64,000 nt of DNA from positions 124,001-188,000 of the forward strand of contig JAFQSX010000004.1 in assembly GCA_017409345.1 (NCBI GenBank), read 5' to 3'. Below are positions 8,914-18,354 of this stretch, piece by piece (the first letter of the stretch is position 1; each line of letters begins with the position of its first letter). Origin of the DNA: Muribaculaceae bacterium. Lineage in GTDB: Bacteria > Bacteroidota > Bacteroidia > Bacteroidales > Muribaculaceae. Under the pieces are notes generated by a model. The model was not told where the DNA came from. It did not search any database and was given only the letters and a program-made list of their open reading frames with translations. The position numbers and the translations under genes are program-made.

Positions 8914-11130
8914 TTATTTACGAGGGGCTACAATGCGTTCTCCTAAAAATTTTGCAAATTCGCTTCTTATCTGTTGCAACTCCATGTTTTGAGTCATCAG
9001 TTCGCGTAATTCATCAACATTTCCACCCATGTTTCCCAATTCTTTTATCCGTTGGCGCACTTCCCTCATTTTACACTCTAATATTGCATCTTTTAGTTCA
9101 TAAATTGCACGTGGGACCAGATCAGATAATCGGTCTTGTTCAGTTTCTATTTTTGCATATTTAGAATGTACTTTACTCAACACATACTTATCACTCGCAA
9201 GATTGGTTGTTACACTACGCACTAAATCATCAGGGCTTGAAATAAGTTCTTTTACAATATACATTGCCTCAAAATCCTCTACCCCCTTCTGATATTCAAC
9301 TTCACATTTATCAACCAAAAGTTTTTCTTGTCCGGTTATATCCGATAGACTCATTGCCGATTGTTGTATCTCAGCAATACCTTCGTCTATCATCTTTTTC
9401 TTTTTATCTTGCAGTTGCAATTCTGCTTTCTTTAAATCTGTAGAAAATGAAGAAATAGCCTCACATCTTATCACATCAAAGACCTTGGCATATCTATCAT
9501 TTGAAAATTTGATATCATCAACATTCAACTCCCTAACTACATAGTCCAACACGTTCAATGGTATCATATTGCCACCCTCATCACATTCTTCACACAATGT
9601 CAACATTCCATAGCGCAACACATAGCGCAACACCTCACGTTCATAAGGTTCAAGATATGCTATATTCGCATTATTTGATGTCGATATCAACTCTGTGATT
9701 GGAGTTACAGATTGTTCTATTTGTTGGTCGTCTTCAATTATTGTTGTAGGCGTTTCGCCATCCTCATTAAGTGACTGTTTCGCAACTTGACGTTGACGTT
9801 GTTGTGCCTCTTTCTCTATTCTATCAGCCAACTTTTTTGCAACTTGACGAGTGAGTAATTTCTCATCAATTTCCAATCGACGACTACATTCCTTTACATA
9901 TAATGCACGAGTTATATCATCGGGGATTACAGATATTGATCTTACAATATCCGTGATTGCTTTTGATCTTTGAATAGGATCATTGTCTGCCCCTTGCAAT
10001 AAAATTGCAGTTTTAAATTCAATAAAGTCTTGTTCATGCGAAGTAAGATACTCTTCCAATTCGCTAGTAGAGTGGCTTTGTGCGAATGAATCCGGGTCCT
10101 CTCCTTCGGGCAATAACATAACCTTTATATTAAGGCCTTCGGCCAATAGCATATCAATACCTCGCAGAGAGGCCTTAATTCCAGCAGGGTCGCTATCGTA
10201 AATTACCGTTACATTTTCGGTAAAACGATGAATCATGCGTATTTGTCCCTCTGTCAATGATGTTCCTGACGATGCAACCACATTCTCCACTCCCGACTGC
10301 GACATAGAAATAACATCCATATATCCTTCTACAAGGATACATTTATCTTTCTTTACTATCGCCTGCTTTGCTTGATACAAACCATATAATTCGTAACTTT
10401 TGCGATAAATAATAGATTCGGGAGAATTGACATATTTAGCAACATCTTTATCTTTTCTCAATGTGCGACCTCCAAATGCGAGTACCTTACCACTCACACC
10501 AAAAATAGGATACATCACACGGCCCTTAAAACGATCATAAGTACGCCCTCCTTCGTTCTGAATACACAACCCGGTCCCTACAAGATATTTTTCATTATAT
10601 CCCTTCGTCTTTGCAGCAGTTAAGAGATCATCTCGTTTATCAAGAGAATAACCCAACCGGAATTTCTTGATAGAAGCCTCGTTAATCCCTCTCTCATAAA
10701 AATAGCTCAACCCAATGGCTCGACCATCTTCAGTTTCAGTGAGGTTATGTTCAAAATGTTGCAACGCAAATTCGCTCACAGCCAACATACTTTCTCGTTC
10801 TGTAGCCTCCTCGCGTTCCTTTTCTGTCATCTCATGCTCTTTTATCTCAATATGGTACTTTTTTGCCAGATAACGAAGAGCATCGTAATATGAAAGTTGT
10901 TCTAGTTCCATCAAGAAATTAACCGGACTCCCCCCCTTTCCACAACTGAAACATTTGCATATCCCTTTCGATTTCGACACCGAGAACGAAGGTGTACGCT
11001 CATTGTGAAATGGGCACAATCCTATATATCCTGCACCACGGCGTTTAAGGTGAACAAAGTCGCTCACCACATCGACAATGTCGGCAGTGTCAAGGATTTT
11101 CTGTACGGTTTCGCGATCAATTTTCTTCAT
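8914..11130 (-). CDS. dnaG: DNA primase DnaG
   Basis: DnaG makes RNA primers on DnaB-unwound DNA. The N-terminal zinc domain has Cys39, His42, Cys60 and Cys63 (CPFH...CFSC). The TOPRIM core shows LVEGYMDV and DSDPAG. At 738 residues it is about 150 longer than E. coli DnaG. The excess is largely a linker at about residues 425-490, rich in Gln and acidic residues, and a long helical C-terminal region likely to bind DnaB. The gene is divergent from the phosphoesterase gene across a 99-bp gap holding both promoters. Confidence 0.96.
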   Translation of the reverse strand: MKKIDRETVQKILDTADIVDVVSDFVHLKRRGAGYIGLCPFHNERTPSFSVSKSKGICKCFSCGKGGSPVNFLMELEQLSYYDALRYLAKKYHIEIKEHEMTEKEREEATERESMLAVSEFALQHFEHNLTETEDGRAIGLSYFYERGINEASIKKFRLGYSLDKRDDLLTAAKTKGYNEKYLVGTGLCIQNEGGRTYDRFKGRVMYPIFGVSGKVLAFGGRTLRKDKDVAKYVNSPESIIYRKSYELYGLYQAKQAIVKKDKCILVEGYMDVISMSQSGVENVVASSGTSLTEGQIRMIHRFTENVTVIYDSDPAGIKASLRGIDMLLAEGLNIKVMLLPEGEDPDSFAQSHSTSELEEYLTSHEQDFIEFKTAILLQGADNDPIQRSKAITDIVRSISVIPDDITRALYVKECSRRLEIDEKLLTRQVAKKLADRIEKEAQQRQRQVAKQSLNEDGETPTTIIEDDQQIEQSVTPITELISTSNNANIAYLEPYEREVLRYVLRYGMLTLCEECDEGGNMIPLNVLDYVVRELNVDDIKFSNDRYAKVFDVIRCEAISSFSTDLKKAELQLQDKKKKMIDEGIAEIQQSAMSLSDITGQEKLLVDKCEVEYQKGVEDFEAMYIVKELISSPDDLVRSVTTNLASDKYVLSKVHSKYAKIETEQDRLSDLVPRAIYELKDAILECKMREVRQRIKELGNMGGNVDELRELMTQNMELQQIRSEFAKFLGERIVAPRK

Positions 11131-11148
11131 ACGGAAATTTCAAGACTA

Positions 11149-11156
11149 CAAATTTA
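11149..11156 (-). promoter_or_regulatory. -7 box of the dnaG promoter
   Basis: TAAATTTG on the minus strand, 18 bp before the dnaG start. No convincing -33. Confidence 0.45.
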
Positions 11157-11179
11157 ATGAAATATGATTTTATTTCCTT

Positions 11180-11187
11180 ATCTTTGA
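11180..11187 (+). promoter_or_regulatory. -7 box for the phosphoesterase/propeller gene
   Basis: TATCTTTG, an exact match to TAnnTTTG, 42 bp before the start codon at 11230. Confidence 0.55.
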
Positions 11188-11229
11188 CAATCAATTTTAT
11201 AAAATAGTTATCTACAACTTTCAAATATC

Positions 11230-13032
11230 ATGAAAATAAGATCATTACTCGTTAGCATTGTCATATTATTGACATCATTCTCTCTCAATGCAATTCGCAT
11301 AATTGTATTTGCTGATCTCCATGTTCTTCCCGGAAACGACTGCGAAAAAAATCTCAAAATCGCAGTTGAAGAAATCAATAAATCCGATGCCGACTTGGTA
11401 GTTATTAACGGAGACTTAACAAACGAAGGATCTGACGAAGAATTAAGCAATGTAAAATCGATTCTCGATCAAATAAAATTACCGCAATTCGTGCTTCCTG
11501 GCAACCACGAAACCACTTGGTCACAAAGTGCCACAAAAACAATCTTCGACCTTTGGGGGAACGACCGATTTGTCACCGAATTTAACAATTATATAATTGT
11601 GGGTATCGCTTGCGGTCCATATATGAAAATGGGCGACGGACATATCAAACAAGAAGACCTTCATTGGCTCGATGAAACACTTGCCAAACATTGCACCGAT
11701 GGGAAACAAGTTATTTCATTCAACCACTACCCTCTCAAAAAAGACCTTGACAACTACGATGACTATATTCGCATTCTTCGCAAATATCCGGTTATTGCTC
11801 ACATCAATGGTCATTACCACAAATACGAAAAATATGTGAGTGAAAATTTTGGCGACATTAATTGTATGATGGTGCGTTCACTCGACTTCAAAAACGGCAA
11901 CTATGGCTACACAATTATGGATGTCGATGCCGACTCAGTAATTTTCCATAACAAGCAATTAGGGAAAGACCCCGTTAGAGTTGATGGTTTTGCAATATCA
12001 TTACCTACAACCAATTCCGATATAGCATTAAAAATGCTCGAAAAAAATCTTTATGCCGATAGTGCGTCGGTTTTCACTCGATTAGGATTTGACAAAAAGA
12101 CCATTTACTTTGGCAACTCTCTTGGATATGCCAAGGCTATTGACAAGAAATCGGGCAAACTACTATGGTCAATCCCCACAGGAGCATCACTATTTGCTCG
12201 CCCGGTTGTTGCAGGTAAATATGTTGTAATACCCTCAGCGGCTAAAGAATTATTGTGGGTAAATCCTAAAACAGGAGAAATCATTCAACGCAATGCTTCT
12301 GATGGCGCATATGTAGCCGATGGAGTGTATAAAGATAATGCGTTATATATTGGAGGCTATAACAAATTTGAGAAATGGGACGCCAAGACTCGTAAACTCA
12401 TTTGGCGATATGATGCACTCAACAACTACTGTCAAGCGGCACCGGTTGTTGATGGAAATGATGTAATCTTTGGAGCATGGGACACTTATCTATATTGCCT
12501 TGACGCCAAAACCGGTCAACTCAAATGGAAATGGAACAACGGCAAGAGTCGCAACCAACTCGGTCCGGGCAACGTAGTTCCCGTGGTTACCCGTGAACGC
12601 ATATATATTGTCGCTCCCGATCGCTACATGACTTCTATCGACCGTAAAACCGGAGAAACGATTTGGCGCAACAACGAACATAAATATCGCGAAAGTCTTG
12701 GTTGCAGCGAAGATGGTACCCGCGTTTATGCCAAAACCATGGACGGTGAATTAGTAGCCGTTGATGCCACTACAAGTGAATTCAAAAAACTATGGGTTGT
12801 AGATTTGAAACTTGGCTACGAACACGCACCATGTATCGTTGCCGAAAAAGATGGTATCGTATATGCCGGTTCTCGCCGCGGATTGGTAGTTGCAGTTAAT
12901 CCCAAAACACAATCGGTAATCAAAACGTTCTTCCTCGGCAAATCAGAAACCAACGGCATCGACATCGACCCCACCTCGGGCAACGTTTACACCTCACTAA
13001 TCGAAGGAACAATATTCAAGTTGAATAAATAA
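11230..13032 (+). CDS. secreted metallophosphoesterase fused to a PQQ-like beta-propeller
   Basis: A signal peptide (about 1-20) precedes a calcineurin-type phosphoesterase domain (about 22-250). Its metal-binding motifs are all present: FADLHV (D-x-H), INGDLTNEG (GD), LPGNHET (GNH) and NGHYHKY (GHxH). Residues about 280-600 are repeated blades of the form GKLLW/GQLKW/GETIW, a PQQ-dehydrogenase-like (YncE/BamB-like) propeller with no quinone-binding site that I can recognise. The likely role is a periplasmic or surface phosphohydrolase whose propeller binds a partner or substrate. Monocistronic, with a strong terminator. Substrate unknown. Confidence 0.85.
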   Translation: MKIRSLLVSIVILLTSFSLNAIRIIVFADLHVLPGNDCEKNLKIAVEEINKSDADLVVINGDLTNEGSDEELSNVKSILDQIKLPQFVLPGNHETTWSQSATKTIFDLWGNDRFVTEFNNYIIVGIACGPYMKMGDGHIKQEDLHWLDETLAKHCTDGKQVISFNHYPLKKDLDNYDDYIRILRKYPVIAHINGHYHKYEKYVSENFGDINCMMVRSLDFKNGNYGYTIMDVDADSVIFHNKQLGKDPVRVDGFAISLPTTNSDIALKMLEKNLYADSASVFTRLGFDKKTIYFGNSLGYAKAIDKKSGKLLWSIPTGASLFARPVVAGKYVVIPSAAKELLWVNPKTGEIIQRNASDGAYVADGVYKDNALYIGGYNKFEKWDAKTRKLIWRYDALNNYCQAAPVVDGNDVIFGAWDTYLYCLDAKTGQLKWKWNNGKSRNQLGPGNVVPVVTRERIYIVAPDRYMTSIDRKTGETIWRNNEHKYRESLGCSEDGTRVYAKTMDGELVAVDATTSEFKKLWVVDLKLGYEHAPCIVAEKDGIVYAGSRRGLVVAVNPKTQSVIKTFFLGKSETNGIDIDPTSGNVYTSLIEGTIFKLNK

Positions 13033-13049
13033 TACAACTATTCCCAACT

Positions 13050-13080
13050 AAGGAGACCTCCAATTGAGGTCTCCTTTTCA
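13050..13080 (+). terminator. terminator of the phosphoesterase gene
   Basis: Perfect 11-bp arms AAGGAGACCTC (13050-13060) and GAGGTCTCCTT (13066-13076) around a 5-nt loop, then TTTC. It starts 18 nt after the stop. Confidence 0.85.
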
Positions 13081-13160
13081 TTGTGATGGTAAAAAAGTGG
13101 AGCATTTCTCGTTTATTGTTGATGATTAAAGAAATTTTTCCATAAAATATTCATTTTTTA

Positions 13161-13193
13161 TTGGGATATGCACAAAGTTTTTGTAATTTTGTG
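13161..13193 (+). promoter_or_regulatory. mutAB promoter with overlapping inverted repeat
   Basis: TTG (13161-13163), 20-bp spacer, TAATTTTG (13184-13191): a close match to the Bacteroidales consensus. Arms CACAAA (13171-13176) and TTTGTG (13188-13193) straddle the -7 box and could be an operator. Confidence 0.7.
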
Positions 13194-13240
13194 TGATTAA
13201 GAATAAACTTTCTAAAAACAATAAATTTAATAACCTTATT

Positions 13241-15082
13241 ATGGCAGAAAACAAAGAAAAATTGTTTGACCAATTTCCACCGATTTCTACCGAAGAATGG
13301 AAAGCAAAAGTAGACGCTGACCTTAAAGGCGTACCTTTTGAAAAGAAATTGGTGTGGCGAACAAACGAAGGTTTCAATGTTCAGCCCATGTACCGTGCTG
13401 AAGACATTGCCGATCTCAAAACAACCGATTCTCTACCTGGAGAATACCCTTATGTGCGTGGTACTCGCACTGAAAACGACTGGCTCACTCGCCAAGAAAT
13501 CATCGCTGACAATGCTGCCGACGCAAACAAAAAGGCTCTCGACGTATTGACTAAAGGTGTTACTTCTCTTGGTTTCAAAGTTAAAGAAGCCGGTGATGTA
13601 GCAACTCTTGTTGCAGGTATCGACCTCACAAAAGTTGAAATCAACCTCAACTGCTGTCCTAAAAGCGCTGCTGCAGTAGCAAAAGCCCTTGTTGATGTAG
13701 TGAAAGCAGCAGGTGCCGAAGAAGCGTTCAAAGGTTCTATCGACTTCAACCCATTCCGCAAAGCGTTGAAACATGGTGTTGAATTCCCCGGCGACATCGC
13801 TAAGATGGCTGTTGAATTACTCGACGTGGTTAAAGAAGTTAAAGGCTTACGCGTACTTGCTGTTGACTCTGTAATGTTTAACAACGCCGGTGCTTATATC
13901 TTCCAAGAACTTGGTTATGCTCTTGCTTGGGGTGCAGAATGGCTCGCTATGCTCACCGAAGCAGGTGTTGATGTTGATACTGTAGCAAAACGCATCAAGT
14001 TCAACATGGGTATTTCATCTAACTACTTCATGGAGCTTGCTAAATTCCGCGCTGCTCGCATGCTTTGGGCTCAAATCGTTGAACAATTCAAGCCTGCTTG
14101 CAAATGCTCTTGCAAAATGATGGCTCACGCCGTTACATCGGAATTTAACCAAACTGTATTTGACGCTCACGTTAACTTGCTCCGTAGCCAAACAGAAGCG
14201 ATGTCGGCTGCACTTGCAGGTGTTGACTCAATCACAGTTACTCCATTTGACAAATCATACAAAACTCCCGATGAGTTCTCAGAACGTATCGCTCGCAACC
14301 AACAATATCTTCTCAAAGAAGAAAGTCACCTCGACAAAGTTGTTGACCCTGCCGGTGGTTCATATTATGTAGAAACTCTCACAGCATCTATCGCACAAGA
14401 AGCATGGAAACTCTTCCTCGATGTTGAAGAAAAAGGTGGTTTCCTTGCTAATGTTAACAATTGTACTATCCAAGATGCAGTAAATGCTTCATCTGAAAAA
14501 CGTCATAGCGATGTGGCTCGTCGTAAAGAAATTCTTCTCGGAACAAACCAATATCCTAACTTTGGTGAAATGGCTGCCGACAAAATTGAAAATGCCGGTG
14601 GTTGCACTTGTGGTTGCTCTGAGAAAGAAGACAACGGCCGTGGTCTCTCTACTAAACGTCAAAGTAGCGATTTCGACGCTCTTCGCCTCGCTACCGAAGC
14701 TGCAGCTAACCGTCCTAAAGTGTTTATGCTCACTATCGGTAACCTTGCTATGCGTCTTGCTCGCTCTCAATTCTCAGCCAACTTCTTCGGTTGCGCAGGA
14801 TATGAGATTATTGACAACTTAGGATTTAATACAGTACAAGAAGGTATCGACGCCGCTATTGCAAAAGAAGCCGACATCGTGGTTATCTGTTCAAGCGACG
14901 ACGAATATGCTACTCTCGCTCCCGAAGCCTTCAAGGCTCTTGATGGTCGTGCCGAATTTGTTGTTGCTGGTGCTCCTGCATGCAGCGAAGAACTTCAAGC
15001 CGTAGGCATCACTAACTTCATCAATGTGCGCAGTAATGTTCTCGAAACCCTTCAGGCTTTCAATGCTAAACTTCTTAAATAA
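13241..15082 (+). CDS. mutA: methylmalonyl-CoA mutase, small (beta) subunit MutA
   Basis: MutA is the non-catalytic partner of MutB in the B12-dependent interconversion of succinyl-CoA and methylmalonyl-CoA, part of propionate formation. From ATG 13241 the protein has 613 residues with the TIM-barrel and C-terminal B12-domain-like regions of this subunit, but without the DxHxxG cobalamin motif. The open frame reaches back to 13193, but the -7 box at 13184-13191 makes the ATG at 13241 (MAENKEKLFDQFPP) the credible start. Two unusual cysteine clusters occur: CKCSC (287-291) and CTCGC (455-459). mutB follows 6 nt downstream. Confidence 0.93.
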   Translation: MAENKEKLFDQFPPISTEEWKAKVDADLKGVPFEKKLVWRTNEGFNVQPMYRAEDIADLKTTDSLPGEYPYVRGTRTENDWLTRQEIIADNAADANKKALDVLTKGVTSLGFKVKEAGDVATLVAGIDLTKVEINLNCCPKSAAAVAKALVDVVKAAGAEEAFKGSIDFNPFRKALKHGVEFPGDIAKMAVELLDVVKEVKGLRVLAVDSVMFNNAGAYIFQELGYALAWGAEWLAMLTEAGVDVDTVAKRIKFNMGISSNYFMELAKFRAARMLWAQIVEQFKPACKCSCKMMAHAVTSEFNQTVFDAHVNLLRSQTEAMSAALAGVDSITVTPFDKSYKTPDEFSERIARNQQYLLKEESHLDKVVDPAGGSYYVETLTASIAQEAWKLFLDVEEKGGFLANVNNCTIQDAVNASSEKRHSDVARRKEILLGTNQYPNFGEMAADKIENAGGCTCGCSEKEDNGRGLSTKRQSSDFDALRLATEAAANRPKVFMLTIGNLAMRLARSQFSANFFGCAGYEIIDNLGFNTVQEGIDAAIAKEADIVVICSSDDEYATLAPEAFKALDGRAEFVVAGAPACSEELQAVGITNFINVRSNVLETLQAFNAKLLK

Positions 15083-15088
15083 TCGATT

Positions 15089-17221
15089 ATGAGACCTGAT
15101 TTTAAAAATATCAATATAACTGCTGATGCATTTGGTGGCGCACAAGCCCCCATCGCACAAGGTGAAGAATGGCTCACTCCTGAGTTGATTCCTGTAAAAC
15201 CTATTTATACAAAAGATGACCTTGAAGGTCTTGAACACCTCAACTATGTAGCAGGTATTCCTCCATTCCTTCGTGGCCCATATAGTGGCATGTATGCTAT
15301 GCGTCCTTGGACTATCCGCCAATACGCAGGTTTCTCTACTGCTGCTGAGTCAAACGCATTCTATCGTCGTAACCTCGCATCGGGCCAAAAAGGTCTTTCA
15401 GTAGCATTTGACCTTGCTACACACCGCGGATATGACGCTGACCACGAACGTGTAGTAGGCGACGTTGGTAAAGCTGGTGTATCTATCTGCTCTCTCGACG
15501 ACATGAAGGTACTTTTCGATGGTATCCCCTTGAACAAAATGTCGGTTTCAATGACTATGAATGGTGCTGTGCTTCCTGTACTAGCATTCTACATCAATGC
15601 CGGTCTTGAACAAGGTGCTAAACTCGAAGAAATGGCAGGTACCATCCAAAACGACATCTTGAAAGAATTCATGGTGCGTAACACTTACATCTACCCACCC
15701 GAATTCTCAATGCGTATTATCGCCGACATCTTTGAGTACACTTCTCAAAATATGCCTAAATTCAACTCAATCTCTATCTCAGGTTACCACATGCAAGAAG
15801 CAGGTGCAACTTGCGACATTGAGTTGGCTTACACTCTTGCCGACGGTCTTGAATATCTTCGTGCAGGTGTAAACGCCGGTATGGACATCGACGCATTTGC
15901 TCCTCGTTTGTCATTCTTCTGGGCTATCGGTATGAACTTCTTCATGGAAGTTGCCAAGATGCGTGCCGCTCGTATGCTTTGGGCTAAGATTGTAAAACAA
16001 TTCAATCCTAAAAACCCAAAATCACTCGCATTGCGTACTCACTCACAAACATCGGGTTGGTCACTCACTGAGCAAGACCCATTTAACAATGTGGGCCGTA
16101 CATGTATCGAAGCAATGGGTGCCGCTCTCGGTCACACCCAATCGCTCCACACCAATGCGCTCGACGAAGCAATCGCGCTTCCAACCGACTTCTCGGCTCG
16201 TATTGCTCGTAACACTCAAATCTACATTCAAGAAGAAACCTACATCACTAAGGAAATTGACCCATGGGCAGGTTCTTACTATGTAGAATCACTCACCAAC
16301 GAAATCGCTCAACGCGCTTGGGCTCACATTCAAGAAATTGAAAAACTTGGTGGTATGGCTAAAGCTATCGAAAGCGGTCTTCCAAAACTCCGCATCGAAG
16401 AAGCATCGGCTCGCACTCAAGCTCGCATCGACTCAGGCCGTCAAACAATCGTTGGTATCAACAAATATCGTCTTGACCACGAAGATCCTATCGACATCCT
16501 CGAAATTGATAACACCGAAGTGCGCAAAGACCAAATTGCTCGCCTCGACGTGGTTAAAGCCGGTCGCGACGAAGAAGCTGTTAAGAAAGCTCTCGAAGCA
16601 ATCACCGAATGTGTTCGCACTAAAGAAGGTAACCTCCTCGACCTCGCTGTTAAAGCTGCAGGTCTTCGTGCTACCCTTGGTGAAATTTCAGATGCCTGCG
16701 AAGCTGTCGTAGGTCGTTATAAAGCAGTAATCAGAACTATTTCAGGCGTGTATTCAAGCGAAACAAAACAAGATGCAGACTTCGTTAAAGCGCAACAATT
16801 GTGTGAAGAGTTTGCTAAGAAAGAAGGTCGCCAACCTCGCATCATGATTGCGAAGATGGGACAAGATGGTCACGACCGTGGTGCTAAAGTTGTTGCTACA
16901 GGTTATGCCGACTGTGGATTTGACGTGGATATGGGACCATTGTTCCAAACTCCTGCCGAAGCTGCTCGTCAAGCTGTTGAAAACGACGTACACATTCTCG
17001 GTGTATCATCATTGGCTGCAGGTCACAAGACCCTCGTGCCTCAAGTAATCGACGAATTGAAGAAACTCGGTCGCGAAGACATTATCGTTGTTGCCGGTGG
17101 TGTTATCCCAGCACAAGACTATGACTTCCTATATCAAGCCGGTGTTGCCGCTATCTTCGGCCCCGGTACTCGTATCCCTGTTTCAGCAATCAAGATGCTC
17201 GAAATCCTCATGGAAGAATAA
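15089..17221 (+). CDS. mutB: methylmalonyl-CoA mutase, large (alpha) subunit MutB
   Basis: This is the catalytic B12-dependent subunit, 710 residues. The N-terminal barrel contains [23 protein letters not shown] and the substrate-binding region around [19 protein letters not shown]. The C-terminal cobalamin domain has the lower-ligand motif D-G-H-D-R-G (in [12 protein letters not shown]) and the GVSSLAAGH and VVAGGVIP loops. Length and motifs are complete. The gene is 6 nt from mutA and clearly shares its transcript. Codon use in mutA/mutB (many GCT, CGT and CTC codons) is that of highly expressed genes compared with AT-richer neighbours. Confidence 0.97.
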   Translation: MRPDFKNINITADAFGGAQAPIAQGEEWLTPELIPVKPIYTKDDLEGLEHLNYVAGIPPFLRGPYSGMYAMRPWTIRQYAGFSTAAESNAFYRRNLASGQKGLSVAFDLATHRGYDADHERVVGDVGKAGVSICSLDDMKVLFDGIPLNKMSVSMTMNGAVLPVLAFYINAGLEQGAKLEEMAGTIQNDILKEFMVRNTYIYPPEFSMRIIADIFEYTSQNMPKFNSISISGYHMQEAGATCDIELAYTLADGLEYLRAGVNAGMDIDAFAPRLSFFWAIGMNFFMEVAKMRAARMLWAKIVKQFNPKNPKSLALRTHSQTSGWSLTEQDPFNNVGRTCIEAMGAALGHTQSLHTNALDEAIALPTDFSARIARNTQIYIQEETYITKEIDPWAGSYYVESLTNEIAQRAWAHIQEIEKLGGMAKAIESGLPKLRIEEASARTQARIDSGRQTIVGINKYRLDHEDPIDILEIDNTEVRKDQIARLDVVKAGRDEEAVKKALEAITECVRTKEGNLLDLAVKAAGLRATLGEISDACEAVVGRYKAVIRTISGVYSSETKQDADFVKAQQLCEEFAKKEGRQPRIMIAKMGQDGHDRGAKVVATGYADCGFDVDMGPLFQTPAEAARQAVENDVHILGVSSLAAGHKTLVPQVIDELKKLGREDIIVVAGGVIPAQDYDFLYQAGVAAIFGPGTRIPVSAIKMLEILMEE

Positions 17222-17246
17222 TCCCCAACGGATATTCCATAAAACC

Positions 17247-17283
17247 AACGGCACCCCCACTCGGAGGTGCCGTTATTTTTTTC
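17247..17283 (+). terminator. mutAB terminator
   Basis: Perfect 9-bp arms AACGGCACC (17247-17255) and GGTGCCGTT (17266-17274) followed by A and eight Ts, 25 nt after the mutB stop. The opposite strand has a short T-stretch, so it may also stop the antisense transcript proposed from 17315. Confidence 0.9.
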
Positions 17284-17314
17284 ATATACTCCAACTTAAT
17301 CACCAACGTTTATT

Positions 17315-17343
17315 CAAAGGTAATAAAACCCAAGGTCGGCCAA
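17315..17343 (-). promoter_or_regulatory. antisense promoter facing the mutB terminator
   Basis: Minus-strand TTG (17341-17343), 18-bp spacer, TACCTTTG (17315-17322, exact TAnnTTTG). It would start RNA near 17311 reading back toward mutB, with no open frame in the first 65 nt before the 17247-17274 hairpin. Sequence-only prediction. Confidence 0.4.
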
Positions 17344-17360
17344 TATAGCCGACCTTTTTC
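17332..17360 (+). terminator. second hairpin terminator downstream of mutAB
   Basis: Perfect 9-bp arms AAGGTCGGC (17332-17340) and GCCGACCTT (17348-17356), 7-nt loop, then TTTC. It is in tandem with the mutAB terminator 48 nt upstream. Confidence 0.75.
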
Positions 17361-17414
17361 TTTGTCGTATTTACCCTCCAAAATGAAGGCATTTACAACC
17401 CCTATAGCGCATAT

Positions 17415-17480
17415 CAAACTGTCTATTAATAAATTCCACCGGTTTTTACTCTTAAAAAAGGGCATTTATTAATAAGTTTG
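17415..17480. repeat. long imperfect hairpin in the mutB-17681 gap
   Basis: The 397-bp gap between mutB's terminator and the next gene holds no gene. Its main structure is an inverted repeat: left arm 17415-17434, right arm 17464-17480, 17 paired bases with a single 3-nt bulge (GTC, 17421-17423). The loop has a further T5/A5 pairing. It is neither a terminator (no T-run) nor coding. Confidence 0.6.
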
Positions 17481-17628
17481 AGACTAAAAATGTTTATTTT
17501 TCAAATTCTAATTACGCTCAATTTTAAATAAAATCTCAGATTTTTCATAAAATATCTTTCGTTCGGTGCAACCTTTTGTGAAGATGGTGCATCTAATGAG
17601 TAAAATGTGAGTTTATAAATTCATTGCA

Positions 17629-17658
17629 TTGATATTTTCATAAATATAACTATATTTG
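17629..17658 (+). promoter_or_regulatory. promoter of the sigma-factor operon
   Basis: TTG (17629-17631), 19-bp spacer, TATATTTG (17651-17658), 22 bp before the ATG at 17681. Confidence 0.65.
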
Positions 17659-17680
17659 AAACATTAAAATAATAATTGAT

Positions 17681-18328
17681 ATGAAACGAATAATTTATCT
17701 TTTAGCAGTAGCACTCGTTGTTAGTATTTCATTTTCAAGTTGTCAACGCAAAGCAATCTCTCAAGAGGAAATTGATGAGTTTAGTCGTCAAATCAATGAG
17801 CGTTTAGAGGAAATTAACAATAATAACAAGAACAATGATACAGTAATCACAATCGATTCAACAGGAACGGATACTACGGTAAAAATAAACACAAACACAC
17901 CTCAAACGAAACAAAACACCGAAATCACAATTATTCAAAGAGATAATACCAATTTTGGAGAAAGCATAGAAACTGTAATCATTGTATTTATAGCAATTAT
18001 CACACCTTTTGCCTGTCTCGTTTTAATTGTATTCTTTATTATCAAAGGCATTACAAGCCGTCAACGCGAACATAACAAACTCATCGAAAAGGCGATTGAG
18101 AACAATTATCCCCTACCCGACAAATTCTTTGACACTCCTAAACGCCACAAAAGTCGTCTGCAATCTTCGCTCGTATGGCTGGCTTGGGGTATTGGGACAA
18201 TGGGATTTTTCTATATCGTTGACCCAACTGAAACTGCATATTCCATCGGTTTGATTCCCCTATTAGTGGGCGTAGCCAAACTTATAACCTACTTCGTTGA
18301 GGATCGCAAAAAAGAGAGCGAAGAATAA
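17681..18328 (+). CDS. lipoprotein/membrane protein upstream of an ECF sigma factor
   Basis: The 215-residue protein begins with a lipoprotein-type signal ending in FSSC (Cys21). An Asn/Thr-rich polar segment (about 30-85) follows, then a strong transmembrane helix (about 92-118, ITPFACLVLIVFFIIKGI). After a basic stretch (SRQREHNKLIEKAIENNYPLPD) come two more hydrophobic segments (about 165-205). It resembles a DUF6249-type family that, as I recall, is found beside ECF sigma genes in Bacteroidota. It precedes the sigma gene by 26 nt, so a role in signalling to or regulating the sigma factor is plausible but inferred. Confidence 0.6.
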   Translation: MKRIIYLLAVALVVSISFSSCQRKAISQEEIDEFSRQINERLEEINNNNKNNDTVITIDSTGTDTTVKINTNTPQTKQNTEITIIQRDNTNFGESIETVIIVFIAIITPFACLVLIVFFIIKGITSRQREHNKLIEKAIENNYPLPDKFFDTPKRHKSRLQSSLVWLAWGIGTMGFFYIVDPTETAYSIGLIPLLVGVAKLITYFVEDRKKESEE

Positions 18329-18354
18329 TCATTAGATTCTTAATACTTTATTAG

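Noticed and set aside
13433-13884. Two overlapping minus-strand frames of 113 and 144 codons within mutA
   Set aside because: mutA is conserved across its whole length here; the antisense frames have no signal or start context.
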